Shown: positions 34,032 to 43,149, numbered from the stretch's first letter. The stretch is DNA of 44,825 nt from Caulobacteraceae bacterium (GCA_947447115.1 CANFKD010000005.1:1-44825), one strand, 5' to 3'. Translations and numbers: made by a program. The notes: generated by a model not told the origin, from the letters alone.

Positions 34032-34490
34032 ATGCGTACGACAGATTTTTCCCCGCTCTATCGCTCTGTGGTCGGCTTTGACCGCTTGGCGCAGCTGCTC
34101 GAATCCGCTGCGGCCACCGAAGGTCCGACCGGCTATCCGCCCTACAATATCGAGCGCACCGACGAGAACGCCTATCGGATCGAGATTGCGGTTGCAGGCT
34201 TTTCGCAGGACGACCTGACCATCGAGGTCAAAGAGAACCTGCTCACCGTCCAAGGTCGTAAGCCCGCCAGTGAAGAGACCAAGCGCTATCTGCATCGCGG
34301 CCTCGCCGCCCGCAGTTTTGAACGCCGGTTCCAACTGGCTGACTATGTGGTCGTCACCGAAGCGGGCTTGGCCAACGGACTACTCTCTGTCTCGCTAAAG
34401 CGCGAACTGCCTGAGCAACTGAAGACCCGGCGTATTGAAATCACGACCTCAACAGGACCCTTGATTGAGACCACGGCCCAAGCCGCCTAA
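34032..34490 (+). CDS. Small heat shock protein, Hsp20/IbpA type
   Basis: An ATP-independent chaperone that holds unfolding proteins during heat stress. The 152 residues comprise a short N-terminus, the alpha-crystallin domain (YNIERTDENAYRIEIAVAGFSQDDLTIEVKENLLTVQG to LANGLLSVSLKRELPE, about 38-130), and a C-terminal tail carrying RRIEI as the IxI-type anchor. The pattern YRIEIAVAGF and DLTIEV is class A rhizobial/IbpA-like. Its expression is probably controlled by the RNA hairpin that hides its ribosome binding site, and the gene ends in its own terminator. Confidence 0.95.
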   Translation: MRTTDFSPLYRSVVGFDRLAQLLESAAATEGPTGYPPYNIERTDENAYRIEIAVAGFSQDDLTIEVKENLLTVQGRKPASEETKRYLHRGLAARSFERRFQLADYVVVTEAGLANGLLSVSLKRELPEQLKTRRIEITTSTGPLIETTAQAA

Positions 34491-34515
34491 TCCCCTCCCT
34501 AGGCGCTTGGTATAG

Positions 34516-34567
34516 CCCCTGCCCGCTGCGTCCTTCCCCCCGAGGACGCGGATGGGCGGGGGTTTCT
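34516..34567 (+). terminator. Probable intrinsic terminator after hsp20
   Basis: An interrupted GC-rich stem: CCCC-GCCC with GGGC-GGGG and an inner GCGTCC/GGACGC, followed by TTTCT. It lies in the convergent gap before the pentapeptide-repeat gene. Confidence 0.65.
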
Positions 34568-34587
34568 GCTTCGAACGGCACACGGAG

Positions 34588-35832
34588 CTAGGGGTTCTGG
34601 TTCCAGCCCATTACGTGGTCAAGCATCGCACCGTCAAACTCACATCCCCGGATATTGGCATTGGTGAAATCAGCGCCAGTTAAATCGGCGTTCGTCAGCA
34701 CAGCCTCACGAAAATCCGCCTCGATGCCGTTGACCCCGCGAAGGCTCGCGCCCGTCAGGTCGGTTTTTATCGCGCGTCCATCGCTTATTCTGAGGGGCCC
34801 CAACTGCGCCCTTTCAAGATTTGCCAATGAGAGGTTCGCGCCAGCCAGCCGCGCGCCGCGTAGGTCTGCTGATCGAAGATTACATCCCCGAAGGTCAGCG
34901 CCTTCCAAATGAGCGCCCTGCAAGCCGACGCCCTCAAGATCTAATCCAAAGAAGATCGCATTTTTCGCAGACAGAGCGGACAGCAGCATCCCACGCAAAG
35001 TCGCCACAGAGCGAAGGTCTGCCTCGTCAAAGCGTGTAAGCGCACCCTCACGCCCTGCCGTTTCACACCAGAGGCTATAGTTTTTTAGTAGCTCACCGTA
35101 AGGGCGATCCGAACTGACTCCATCACGAATGATGCCGGTCAAGAGGGCGCGGTCCATGATGCAGCCTTCGGTCTTCGCCCCGATCAGGATGGCTCGCGAA
35201 AGATTGGCATCTGTCAATTTCGTACCCGACAGGTCGCTACCAGACAGGTCGGCGTTGCTTAGATTGGCCGATTTCAAATTGGCTCGGACCAATCGGCAAT
35301 CCTTGAGGATCGCATTGGAAAAATCTGCGCTGATGGCGACAATACCGCCCAACTGAGATCGAGAAAGATTGGCCCCAGAAAGGTCAGCAACGGGCGCGCC
35401 GCGTCGGTTGGCCCAGAGGGAATGGGCAACCACGCCCTGTTTGCGATCGGAAAGGGCAATCGAGCCCTCTCGAAGATCGGCCTCAAATAGGTCGGCCTCG
35501 GTCAGGTTGGCACCCCTTAGACAGGCACCCCTTAAATCAGACCGACGAAGATTGCCCCCCCGCAGATCCGCATCCGTCAGGTCGGCTCCAAACAGGGTCG
35601 CATTCTCAAGGGAGGTTCGTAGAAATTTCGTGCCACGTAAGATCGCGCCGGTGAAATCGGCCTCAGAAAGGTTTTTGCCGCTCAAGACCAGTCCGGAAAG
35701 ATCCATCCAAGCAAAGACAGCTCGCGCGCCTCCGGGCCGCGTGGTCTTAAACCGCTCATGTTTGTCACAGATCTCATTGATCTGGGCTTGGGTCAGGCGA
35801 GAGGGCGGTTCAATATTCGGCGGAATGGCCAT
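34588..35832 (-). CDS. Pentapeptide-repeat protein
   Basis: A right-handed quadrilateral beta-helix protein of 414 residues built mainly from A(D/N)LXX repeats (LSGANLSRSQLGG, DLTDADLRGGNLRRSDLRGACLRGANLTEADL and many more). There are two interruptions: a short one near residue 125 (DRKQGVVAHSLWANRRG) and a longer one near residues 235-265 containing YSLWCETAGREG. The N-terminal 40 residues are non-repeat (PSRLTQAQINEICDKHERF), with no signal peptide, so the protein is cytoplasmic. Some such proteins mimic DNA and protect gyrase; most have no known role. It lies alone, convergent with hsp20. Confidence 0.93.
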   Translation of the reverse strand: MAIPPNIEPPSRLTQAQINEICDKHERFKTTRPGGARAVFAWMDLSGLVLSGKNLSEADFTGAILRGTKFLRTSLENATLFGADLTDADLRGGNLRRSDLRGACLRGANLTEADLFEADLREGSIALSDRKQGVVAHSLWANRRGAPVADLSGANLSRSQLGGIVAISADFSNAILKDCRLVRANLKSANLSNADLSGSDLSGTKLTDANLSRAILIGAKTEGCIMDRALLTGIIRDGVSSDRPYGELLKNYSLWCETAGREGALTRFDEADLRSVATLRGMLLSALSAKNAIFFGLDLEGVGLQGAHLEGADLRGCNLRSADLRGARLAGANLSLANLERAQLGPLRISDGRAIKTDLTGASLRGVNGIEADFREAVLTNADLTGADFTNANIRGCEFDGAMLDHVMGWNQNP

Positions 35833-35899
35833 TTCATCTGCCTAACGTCACGATTACCGTGGCCAGCAGCATGGACCTCAACCCTTAATGAAACAGTCC

Positions 35900-36535
35900 C
35901 TATTGCGTGATTGCTAACAGACCTGCCCGCGAAAGTTCCCAGGCCAGTGGCCCACCCCGTGGGGTCCAGAGGCGCGTATAGCCTGCCGCTCCATAGCGCA
36001 GCAGGGCTGCAGACAGGCCCTCACCCGCTTTGGGTTCAAACAGGGCGTCGAAAGTGGTGCCATGGTCTGACGCTTCGACCAACGGCTTACCCGTCGCCAG
36101 ACGATGGACAAAGCCAGCGCACAGGACCCTCGCCTCGTCGGCCATGAGACCGGTTTCAAAGGGAAGGCCTGCCTCGCGCAGGCGCTCTAAGCCTTGACCT
36201 GAGGCAAAGGGGGATGGGTCTTCGCAGGCGATCACCACCCGCACCACGCCTGAACCGGCCAGACGTTCCGCGCAGGAGGCATGGCCCGAAGACCTTGCCC
36301 CACAAGGCTCCAAGGTCACATAGGCCGTCGCACCGATGGCACGATCGCCCAAGGCCGCGAGGGCCTGTTCTTCGGCATGGGGCCGCCCACCCGGCGCTGT
36401 CGCCGCCTCGGCCAATATCGCACCCTCCTTGGCAATGACACAGCCCACCGACGGGTTCGGCCAAGTCGAGCCAAGATTGGCCATCGCGATTGCAATGGCC
36501 CGGCGCATCAGCAGGATGTCGCCGGTGCTGAACAT
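35900..36535 (-). CDS. RibD-type deaminase with a shortened reductase domain
   Basis: In riboflavin synthesis RibD deaminates then reduces a pyrimidine intermediate. The start at 36535 (5 bp after the gpmA stop) gives MFSTGDILLMRRAIAIAMANLG and 211 residues. The zinc deaminase domain is complete: PNPSVGCVI, HAEEQAL (metal His and catalytic Glu), LEPCGARSSGHASC (metal Cys pair). After about residue 150 only GKPLVEASDHG and some 55 unlike residues remain, where a full RibD has about 200 more residues of NADPH reductase. It may be a second deaminase-only homologue, with the real RibD elsewhere, or the reductase may be encoded separately. Confidence 0.8.
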   Translation of the reverse strand: MFSTGDILLMRRAIAIAMANLGSTWPNPSVGCVIAKEGAILAEAATAPGGRPHAEEQALAALGDRAIGATAYVTLEPCGARSSGHASCAERLAGSGVVRVVIACEDPSPFASGQGLERLREAGLPFETGLMADEARVLCAGFVHRLATGKPLVEASDHGTTFDALFEPKAGEGLSAALLRYGAAGYTRLWTPRGGPLAWELSRAGLLAITQ

Positions 36536-36539
36536 CGGG

Positions 36540-37253
36540 CTAGGCGCGCTTTGGCAGGGGCTGGGCGCGGGCCTCATCGAGATAGCGCGCAGACACCGGC
36601 TTGAGATCCGCGTCCAGATCGATCAGCAAAGGATTGCCGGTCGGGATCTCAACCTCGGTAATCTCACCATCGGGCACGGCGAACAGATGCTTGACGATGG
36701 CCCGAAGGCTATTGCCATGGGCGGCCACCAGAACGGTTTTGTCGGCCTTAAGCTGCGGTGCGATATCGGACTGCCAGTAGGGCAGGACCCGGTCCAGCGT
36801 CGTCTTCAGACTTTCCGTGTCGGGAATGGCGATCCCGGCATAGCGGCGATCCTTGCTGAAATCATAGGTCCCGCCGGGGGCCAAGGGCGGCGGCGGCACA
36901 TCATAGGACCGGCGCCAGACTAAGACCTGGACCTCACCATGCACTTGCGCCGTCTCGGCCTTATTCAAACCGGTCAGCCCGCCATAGTGGCGCTCATTCA
37001 AGCGCCAGTCCTTGGTCAAGGGCACCCAAGCCTGACCCGCCGCTTCGAGGGCCAGACAGGCCGTGCGGATCGCGCGGGTTTGAACTGAGGTGTAGGCAAG
37101 GTCAAAGGCAACGCCTGCGGCGGCCAAGAGATCACCAGAGCGGCGCGCTTGAGCCTCGCCCTCAGAGGTCAAGTCGACATCGACCCATCCGGTAAAACGA
37201 TTCTCCAGATTCCACTGGCTTTGGCCGTGACGAACGAGGGCGAGGGTGGGCAT
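36540..37253 (-). CDS. gpmA: 2,3-bisphosphoglycerate-dependent phosphoglycerate mutase
   Basis: GpmA interconverts 3- and 2-phosphoglycerate in glycolysis through a phosphohistidine. The start at 37253 gives [15 protein letters not shown], with His9 as the phospho-histidine in [43 protein letters not shown] and [17 protein letters not shown] (second catalytic His) follow. It is 237 residues, normal for the family. The RibD-like gene follows 4 bp later on the same strand, so the two share a transcript, with no obvious metabolic link. Confidence 0.96.
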   Translation of the reverse strand: MPTLALVRHGQSQWNLENRFTGWVDVDLTSEGEAQARRSGDLLAAAGVAFDLAYTSVQTRAIRTACLALEAAGQAWVPLTKDWRLNERHYGGLTGLNKAETAQVHGEVQVLVWRRSYDVPPPPLAPGGTYDFSKDRRYAGIAIPDTESLKTTLDRVLPYWQSDIAPQLKADKTVLVAAHGNSLRAIVKHLFAVPDGEITEVEIPTGNPLLIDLDADLKPVSARYLDEARAQPLPKRA

Positions 37254-37378
37254 GGGACGAGACCGTTCCTGTGACAAGTCCTTGCTGGCTATGGCTCAGA
37301 GCGCCCGGCGTCAAGCCGCCGATTGAAGCATGGCCGAGGCTGTTGGCTCAAATCACGCAGGCCTGTTATAGGAAGTCC

Positions 37379-37627
37379 ATGTCTGATCGTCTCTTTTTCA
37401 TCAGTCTGGGCTTAGCGGCCGCGGCGCTGATCGCTTTTTCCCTTGTTTGGCCTCAGGGCCTCGGGGACCGTTCACCTGCGCCCTTTGGTCAGCCCCCAGC
37501 CCAGCGGACACCCGCCATGCAGGCGGCCATAAAGCGCGAGCGCGATCATGCCATCCAGCAGATGCAGGCCAGCGAGGCGGCCAAGGCTAAGGCCGTCAAG
37601 GCGGCACCAACGGAACAGCCCAAATGA
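37379..37627 (+). CDS. Small single-pass membrane protein upstream of kdsD
   Basis: An 82-residue protein of unknown function. The start at 37379 gives MSDRLFFISLGLAAAALIAFSLVWPQG, one membrane segment (about residues 5-24), followed by a Pro-rich stretch (PAPFGQPPAQRTP) and a charged Ala/Lys-rich helix (AIKRERDHAIQQMQASEAAKAKAVKAA). Its TGA stop overlaps the kdsD ATG (ATGA), so the two are translationally coupled. I recognise no family; the topology suggests an inner-membrane protein with a periplasmic or cytoplasmic helix. Confidence 0.75.
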   Translation: MSDRLFFISLGLAAAALIAFSLVWPQGLGDRSPAPFGQPPAQRTPAMQAAIKRERDHAIQQMQASEAAKAKAVKAAPTEQPK

Positions 37628-38580
37628 CCGCGTTTGATGCCATCGCCGTCGGACGGCGCGTGCTTACCAGCGAAGCCCAGGCCCTAGGCCTCATGGCCGA
37701 TGGATTGGGCGAGGACTTTGTCGCGGCCGTCGAGACCATCTTTACCGCCAAGGGCCGCGTGGTCCTGACCGGCGTGGGCAAGTCTGGCCATGTCGGGCGC
37801 AAGATCGCCGCGACGCTGGCCTCGACCGGGACACCGGCCATGTTCGTCCATGCCAACGAGGCCAGTCATGGCGATCTGGGCATGATCGGCGTCGATGATG
37901 TGGTTCTGGCCCTGTCGAAATCGGGCGAGGTCAAGGAACTGACCGACGTCATTCATTATGCCAAGCGTTTTGGCGTGCCGCTGTTGGCCATGACCGCCTC
38001 GGCGGGCAGCGCCTTAGGCAAGGCCGCTGACATCCTTTTGCTCCTGCCCGATGCGCCTGAAGCCACCGACGGGGTCAATGCGCCGACCACCTCGACCACC
38101 TTGCAGATCGCGCTTGGCGATGCGCTGGCGGTGGCGGTGTTAGAGCGCCGAGGCTTCACCGCCGATGATTTCCGCATCTATCATCCGGGCGGAAAGCTCG
38201 GCGCAATGCTGCGCACGGTTGCCGATATCATGCACGGCGCGGCGGACCTGCCTCTGGTCGCACCCGCAACAACCATGTCCCAAGCCCTTCTGGTCATGAC
38301 CGAAAAGCGCTTTGGCTGTGTCGGGGTGCTAGATCAGACTGGACAACTGGGCGGATTGATTACCGATGGTGACCTGCGCCGACATATGGACGGCCTGCTC
38401 GGCCTGACCGCCGGACAGGTGATGACCGCCAAGCCCCGCACCGTCGGACCAGACATGCTCGCCGCAGAGGCCCTGCGCCTCATGAACCAATGGCGCATTA
38501 CGGTCCTGTTCGTGGTTCAGGACGGCAAGCCCGTCGGCATCTTGCACATCCATGATCTGCTGCGCGCGGGCGTGGTTTAG
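37624..38580 (+). CDS. kdsD: Arabinose-5-phosphate isomerase
   Basis: KdsD converts ribulose-5-phosphate to arabinose-5-phosphate, the first step to Kdo. The 318 residues have an N-terminal SIS sugar-isomerase domain (GRVVLTGVGKSGHVGRKIAATLASTGTPA, VLALSKSGEVKEL, PTTSTTLQIALGDALAVAVL) and two C-terminal CBS repeats from about residue 205 (VADIMHG, GVLDQTGQLGGLITDGDLRRHM, MNQWRITVLFVV). It is coupled to the small membrane protein by ATGA overlap. Together with WaaA in this window it supplies Kdo for lipid A. A repeat cluster follows. Confidence 0.96.
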   Translation: MTAFDAIAVGRRVLTSEAQALGLMADGLGEDFVAAVETIFTAKGRVVLTGVGKSGHVGRKIAATLASTGTPAMFVHANEASHGDLGMIGVDDVVLALSKSGEVKELTDVIHYAKRFGVPLLAMTASAGSALGKAADILLLLPDAPEATDGVNAPTTSTTLQIALGDALAVAVLERRGFTADDFRIYHPGGKLGAMLRTVADIMHGAADLPLVAPATTMSQALLVMTEKRFGCVGVLDQTGQLGGLITDGDLRRHMDGLLGLTAGQVMTAKPRTVGPDMLAAEALRLMNQWRITVLFVVQDGKPVGILHIHDLLRAGVV

Positions 38581-38626
38581 GGGCGGCCTCGTCCTTTGCC
38601 TGAATAGGGGCAAGCACCATAAAAAT

Positions 38627-38727
38627 CGCGTCATTGCGAGCGCAGCGAAGCAACCCAGGGGTCTGACGCGAACCTATGGTGATGTTCCCCTGGGTTGCTT
38701 CGGCGTTTCACGCCTCGCAATGACGCG
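38627..38727. repeat. Type C (GCGTCATTGCGAG) palindromic repeat
   Basis: Long inverted arms: GCGTCATTGCGAGCG...GAAGCAACCCAGGGG and the complementary CCCCTGGGTTGCTTCGGCG...CTCGCAATGACGC. This resembles the TCATTGCGAG REP-type repeats common in many bacteria. Shorter copies are at 2339-2353 (half) and 43277-43312. Confidence 0.85.
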
Positions 38728-38730
38728 GGG

Positions 38731-38841
38731 AGGAACCCCCTACCCCGGCTTCGCCGGCACTTCCCCCAGGGGGGGAGATTTAGAACGCCAAGATCTCCCC
38801 CCCTGGGGGAAGCGATGCGCAGCATCAAAGGGTGCCTTGTT
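38731..38841. repeat. Type B palindromic repeat, diverged copy
   Basis: It begins AACCCCCTACCCCGGC and ends GTGCCTTGTTT, with arms CTTCCCCCAGGGGGGGAGAT and ATCTCCCCCCCTGGGGGAAG that differ from the other copies yet still pair with each other, i.e. compensatory changes have kept the stem. It abuts the type C repeat and together they fill the kdsD/glmM convergent gap. Confidence 0.85.
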
Positions 38842-38845
38842 TCGC

Positions 38846-40201
38846 CTAAGCGACCGCCGCAGCCTTAACCGCAGCAACGATACTCTCCACCACCTTGGAC
38901 ACCAGCCTGTCGTCGTCGCCTTCGGCCATAACGCGGATCAGCGGCTCTGTACCGGAGGCACGGACTAGAACGCGGCCATTCTTGCCAAGCTGGGCTTCAC
39001 CGTCAGCAATGGCTTCCTTGACCAGCGCGCTGTCCAGCGGCTTTCCAGCCGAAAAACGGACATTCTTCAACCGTTGCGGCACCGGCTCAAACTGGCGCGC
39101 AAGGCTGCTCATCGGTTGCTGCGCTGAGACCAGCACCGCCAGCACCTGAAGGGCAGCGATCATGCCATCGCCCGTGGTCGAGAAATCGGACAGGATGACG
39201 TGGCCAGACTGCTCACCGCCAAGATTAAAGCCGCCTTCGCGCATGCGGGCCATGACGCTGCGATCCCCGACGGGCGTGCGCTCAAGCTTAAGGCCGCGCG
39301 CATCCATGAACCGCTCAAGGCCTAGATTTGACATGACGGTGGCAACCACGCCGCCGCCCTTGAGCCGATCTTCAGCCGCCCAAGCGCCCGCGATGATGGC
39401 CATGATCTGATCGCCATCGACGACATTGCCATGCTCATCACAGATCACCAGCCGATCCGCATCGCCGTCGAGCGCAATGCCAATATCGGCGCGATAGTCA
39501 CGGACCGCCTTGGCCATGGCCCCGGGATGGGTCGAGCCGCAATCAGCGTTGATGTTCATGCCATCGGGCGAAACACCAACCGAAATCACCTCTGCACCCA
39601 GCTCATAAAGAGCCGTCGGGGCGACCTTATAGGCTGCACCATTGGCGCAATCGATCACCACCCTCATGCCCGAAAGGCTAAGGTTCCGGGGGAAGGTCGC
39701 CTTGATAATTTCCACATAACGGGCCTGAGCATCGTCAATGCGCATGACCCGGCCAAGACCGCGCGGCGCAGCAAGGCCCTCTTGCAGACCCTCATCCATC
39801 AGGGCCTCGATCTGCAGTTCATGCTCGTCCGAAAGCTTATAGCCGTCAGGGCCAAACAGCTTGATGCCATTGTCGGCAAAGTCATTGTGCGAGGCTGAGA
39901 TCATCACGCCAATATCGGCGCGCATGGAGCGGGTCATCATCGCCACAGCAGGAGTCGGCAGCGGCCCGAACAGGCGCACATCCATACCCACGCTGGTAAA
40001 GCCCGCCACAAGAGCCGGTTCGATCATATAGCCGGACAGCCGGGTGTCCTTGCCGATCACCACCAGATGACGTCGGTCCCCGCCGCGCTGGAACAGCTTG
40101 CCCGCCGCAAGACCGACCCGAAGGGCGACTTCGGCGGTCATGGGATGGCGGTTGGCTTCACCGCGAATACCGTCAGTTCCAAAATAGGCGCGCTTGGTCA
40201 T
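38846..40201 (-). CDS. glmM: Phosphoglucosamine mutase
   Basis: GlmM converts glucosamine-6-phosphate to glucosamine-1-phosphate on the way to UDP-GlcNAc. The 451 residues contain [12 protein letters not shown] at the N-terminus, the active-site serine loop [18 protein letters not shown] (phospho-Ser S104), the metal-binding DGDADR and the substrate loop GEQSGH, with [12 protein letters not shown] near the C-terminus. It is divergent from glmS, the enzyme immediately before it in the pathway, across 175 bp. Confidence 0.97.
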   Translation of the reverse strand: MTKRAYFGTDGIRGEANRHPMTAEVALRVGLAAGKLFQRGGDRRHLVVIGKDTRLSGYMIEPALVAGFTSVGMDVRLFGPLPTPAVAMMTRSMRADIGVMISASHNDFADNGIKLFGPDGYKLSDEHELQIEALMDEGLQEGLAAPRGLGRVMRIDDAQARYVEIIKATFPRNLSLSGMRVVIDCANGAAYKVAPTALYELGAEVISVGVSPDGMNINADCGSTHPGAMAKAVRDYRADIGIALDGDADRLVICDEHGNVVDGDQIMAIIAGAWAAEDRLKGGGVVATVMSNLGLERFMDARGLKLERTPVGDRSVMARMREGGFNLGGEQSGHVILSDFSTTGDGMIAALQVLAVLVSAQQPMSSLARQFEPVPQRLKNVRFSAGKPLDSALVKEAIADGEAQLGKNGRVLVRASGTEPLIRVMAEGDDDRLVSKVVESIVAAVKAAAVA

Positions 40202-40235
40202 GGAGACGAAAAATCCGAGAAATGATCAGAAATGA

Positions 40236-40272
40236 GGATTTACTCGCCAAACCCTCAACGAGTGCTAAATCC
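40236..40272. promoter_or_regulatory. Inverted repeat in the glmM-glmS divergent promoter region
   Basis: GGATTTACTCG (40236-40246) pairs with CGAG-tgc-TAAATCC (40259-40272), 11 matching positions with a 3-nt bulge and a 12-nt loop. It lies 35 bp upstream of glmM. A TATAAT at 40306-40311 may be the glmS -10, but no good -35 is visible. It may be an operator or a leader hairpin. Confidence 0.4.
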
Positions 40273-40376
40273 GCAGCGGCCCACCGGGGCTGAACCATTG
40301 TAACCTATAATCATGTCCAAGGTAAATTTAGCGCGAAGTGATTCGCAGCGCCTCGGACCGGAGCGGCAGACCTAAG

Positions 40377-42194
40377 ATGTGCGGAATCATTGGCATTGTC
40401 GGTAAGCAGCCCGTCACCGAACGGCTGATGGATAGTCTAAAGCGCCTCGAATATCGCGGCTATGACTCTGCCGGGGTGGCAACCATTGTCGGCGGAAAGA
40501 TTGAGCGCAGACGCGCCCAAGGCAAGATCCGCGCCCTCGAAGATCGCCTGTTGAACCAGCCTCTCAGCGGCAATATCGGCATCGGCCACACGCGCTGGGC
40601 CACCCATGGTGCGCCCAGTGAGCGCAATGCGCACCCCCACACCAGCGGCCGGGTCACCTTGGTCCATAATGGCATCATCGAGAACTTCGCCGAACTCAAG
40701 GGCGAATTGACCGGCCAAGGCCACAGCTTCGAGAGCGACACCGACACCGAAGTCATCGCCCATCTGATCGATCGTCAGCTTAGCCGCGGCGATAGCCCGG
40801 TCGCTGCGCTCAAAAACACGCTGGAGCAGATCACCGGGGCCTTTGCCCTCGCCGTCCTGATCGCAGGCGAAGACAATATGATTATGGGCGCTCGGAGAGG
40901 CAGTCCACTCGTGGTCGGCTATGGCGTGGGCGAGATGTTCATCGGCTCCGACGCCCTCGCCGTTGGCCCCTTTACCAACCGCATCGCCTATCTGGACGAG
41001 GGCGACTTTGTGGTCATCGATCATGACCGGGCCCAGATCTTCGATGCCTCTGGCTCGGCCGTCGACCGCCCGATCAAGATTGTTTCCGCCGCCGCAGCCC
41101 TGGTCGAAAAGGGCAACTACCGGCACTTCATGGAAAAGGAAATCCATGAACAGCCTGAAAGCTGCCAGCGAACCTTGGGGGCCTATACCGACGCCCTGAC
41201 CAGCCGCACCATTCCCACGCCCGGTCTCGATTTTGCTAGCGTCGAGCGCATTCAGATCGTGGCCTGCGGCACCGCCTCCTATGCGGCCCAGATCGCGCGC
41301 TATCTGTTTGAGCGATTGGCGGGCCTGCCGACCGATGTCGAGATCGCTTCTGAGTTCCGCTATCGCGACCCGGCCCTCCTGACCACGACCCTCGCTGTGG
41401 CCGTGTCGCAATCGGGAGAAACCGCCGACACCCTTGCGGCCTTGCGCTGGTGTAAGGCCGCTGGTCTACGCACCGCCGCGCTGGTCAATTCCCATGAATC
41501 GACCATGGCCAGAGAGGCCGACTTCCTCTGGCCGACCCATGCCGGACCAGAAATTGGCGTGGCCTCGACCAAGGCCTTTACGGCCCAGATCACAGCCCTC
41601 ACGGCGCTGGCCGTCACCGCCGCCGTGCAACGCGGCCGCATCGATGCCAGCCAAGAGGCCAAGCTGGTCAAGATCTTGCTCGAGGCCCCGCGCCTCATCG
41701 CGGCGTCCCTCAAGACCGAAGAGGCCGTTCGCGCCCTGGCCATCGACACGGCCATGGCCAGAGATGTCCTCTATCTGGGTCGCGGCCCTATGTATCCTCT
41801 GGCCATGGAAGGTGCGCTAAAGCTCAAAGAAATCAGCTATATCCATGCTGAGGGCTATGCGGCGGGCGAGTTGAAACACGGTCCCATCGCCTTGGTGGAC
41901 GAGGCCACACCCGTGATCATCATCGCGCCGCACGACAGCTTCTTCGAAAAGACCGCCTCCAACATGTCTGAGGTCATAGCGCGCGGGGGACGGGTCATCC
42001 TGTTCACCGACGAAGAGGGCGCAGCCCATGCGCCTGCTGGGGTCCGTGTCGTGATTGCGCCCAGCAGCGATCCCTTGATCACGCCTCTGGTCATGTCTGC
42101 ACCGATCCAGATGCTGGCCTACTATGTTGCGGTCCAGAAGGGTGCCGATGTCGATCAGCCGCGCAATCTGGCCAAATCGGTTACGGTGGAATAA
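40377..42194 (+). CDS. glmS: Glutamine-fructose-6-phosphate aminotransferase (isomerizing)
   Basis: GlmS makes glucosamine-6-phosphate from fructose-6-phosphate and glutamine. The start must place Cys at position 2 for the Ntn nucleophile: MCGIIGIVGKQ at 40377, not the frame start at 40338. In the 605 residues are RLEYRGYDSAG and HTRWATHGAPSERNAHPH (glutaminase half), then two SIS domains with CGTASYAA, SQSGETADTLA, GRGPMYPLAMEGALKLKEISYIHAE and the C-terminal PRNLAKSVTVE. No glmS ribozyme is expected or seen in this phylum. Confidence 0.97.
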   Translation: MCGIIGIVGKQPVTERLMDSLKRLEYRGYDSAGVATIVGGKIERRRAQGKIRALEDRLLNQPLSGNIGIGHTRWATHGAPSERNAHPHTSGRVTLVHNGIIENFAELKGELTGQGHSFESDTDTEVIAHLIDRQLSRGDSPVAALKNTLEQITGAFALAVLIAGEDNMIMGARRGSPLVVGYGVGEMFIGSDALAVGPFTNRIAYLDEGDFVVIDHDRAQIFDASGSAVDRPIKIVSAAAALVEKGNYRHFMEKEIHEQPESCQRTLGAYTDALTSRTIPTPGLDFASVERIQIVACGTASYAAQIARYLFERLAGLPTDVEIASEFRYRDPALLTTTLAVAVSQSGETADTLAALRWCKAAGLRTAALVNSHESTMAREADFLWPTHAGPEIGVASTKAFTAQITALTALAVTAAVQRGRIDASQEAKLVKILLEAPRLIAASLKTEEAVRALAIDTAMARDVLYLGRGPMYPLAMEGALKLKEISYIHAEGYAAGELKHGPIALVDEATPVIIIAPHDSFFEKTASNMSEVIARGGRVILFTDEEGAAHAPAGVRVVIAPSSDPLITPLVMSAPIQMLAYYVAVQKGADVDQPRNLAKSVTVE

Positions 42195-42278
42195 AGGCTA
42201 AGGGGTCTTTAGTCTGTTTGACGAAGACGAGAACGCCTAACGGGTCAGATCATGGTCCCGCATCGGTACGGAGAGCCT

Positions 42279-43148
42279 ATGAAACCCGTTCGCAAAGCCG
42301 TTCTGCCCGTGGCGGGTCTTGGAACACGCGTCCTTCCGGGCACCAAGGTGACCCCCAAGGAACTGCTCAACGTCGTTGATCGGCCGATCCTGTCCTACAT
42401 CATCGCTGAAGGCCGCGCCGCCGGGATCGAGCATTTCGTCTTTGTCACGGGCCGCTCAAAGGGTGCGATTGAGGACTATTTCGACCATCAGGTGGAACTG
42501 GAGGCCCAGCTTCAGGCCAAGGGCAAGCTCGACATTCTGGCCGAGTTGCTCGGTGAATTGCCGAGGCCCGGCGAGATGAGCTTTGTGCGCCAGATGGCCC
42601 CGCTGGGTCTGGGCCATGCGGTCTGGTGTGCCCGTGACATTATCGGTGACGAGCCGTTTGCCGTCATGCTGCCCGACATGGTGATGAGCGCGGCCAAGGC
42701 ACCGCTCGGCCAAGCCATCGAGGCCTACAATCAAAAGGGTGGCAATATTGTCGTGGTCGAGCCCTGCCCCGAAGGCCAAGCCCACCAATATGGCATTGTC
42801 GCGCTGGATAATCCCTCAGGCCGTCTCAATCGCATGACCGGCATGGTCGAAAAGCCCGCCAAGGGCACCGAGCCCTCCAACCTGTTCATTTCAGGCCGCT
42901 ATATCCTTCAGCCTGAAATCTTTGGCCTGCTGGCTGAACAGGGCAAGGGCGCGGGCGGCGAGATCCAACTGACCGACTCCATGCTGACCCTGCTCAAGAG
43001 TCAGGACTTCCACGCCTTGGAATATGAGGGCGTGACCTATGACTGCGGCGACAAGCTCGGCCTCCTGCGCGCCAACATCGCGCTGGCCCTCGCCCGTCCA
43101 GAGATGGAAGCCGATGTGCGGGCCATGATGCGCCAGCTTTTGGGTTAG
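42279..43148 (+). CDS. galU: UTP-glucose-1-phosphate uridylyltransferase
   Basis: GalU makes UDP-glucose, the donor for many surface glycans. The start at 42279 is preceded by GGAGAG and gives MKPVRKAVLPVAGLGTRVLPGTKVTPKELL, the nucleotide-binding loop. In the 289 residues, YIIAEGRAAGI, FVRQMAPLGLGHAVWCAR, PFAVMLPDMVM, YGIVALD and GMVEKPAKGTEPSNL with TYDCGDKLGLLRAN are standard. It follows glmS by 84 bp in the same direction and may share its transcript. Confidence 0.96.
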   Translation: MKPVRKAVLPVAGLGTRVLPGTKVTPKELLNVVDRPILSYIIAEGRAAGIEHFVFVTGRSKGAIEDYFDHQVELEAQLQAKGKLDILAELLGELPRPGEMSFVRQMAPLGLGHAVWCARDIIGDEPFAVMLPDMVMSAAKAPLGQAIEAYNQKGGNIVVVEPCPEGQAHQYGIVALDNPSGRLNRMTGMVEKPAKGTEPSNLFISGRYILQPEIFGLLAEQGKGAGGEIQLTDSMLTLLKSQDFHALEYEGVTYDCGDKLGLLRANIALALARPEMEADVRAMMRQLLG

Positions 43149-43149
43149 G

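Noticed and set aside
40202-40376. glmS ribozyme
   Set aside because: The glmS leader lacks the conserved core, and this ribozyme is confined mainly to Firmicutes.
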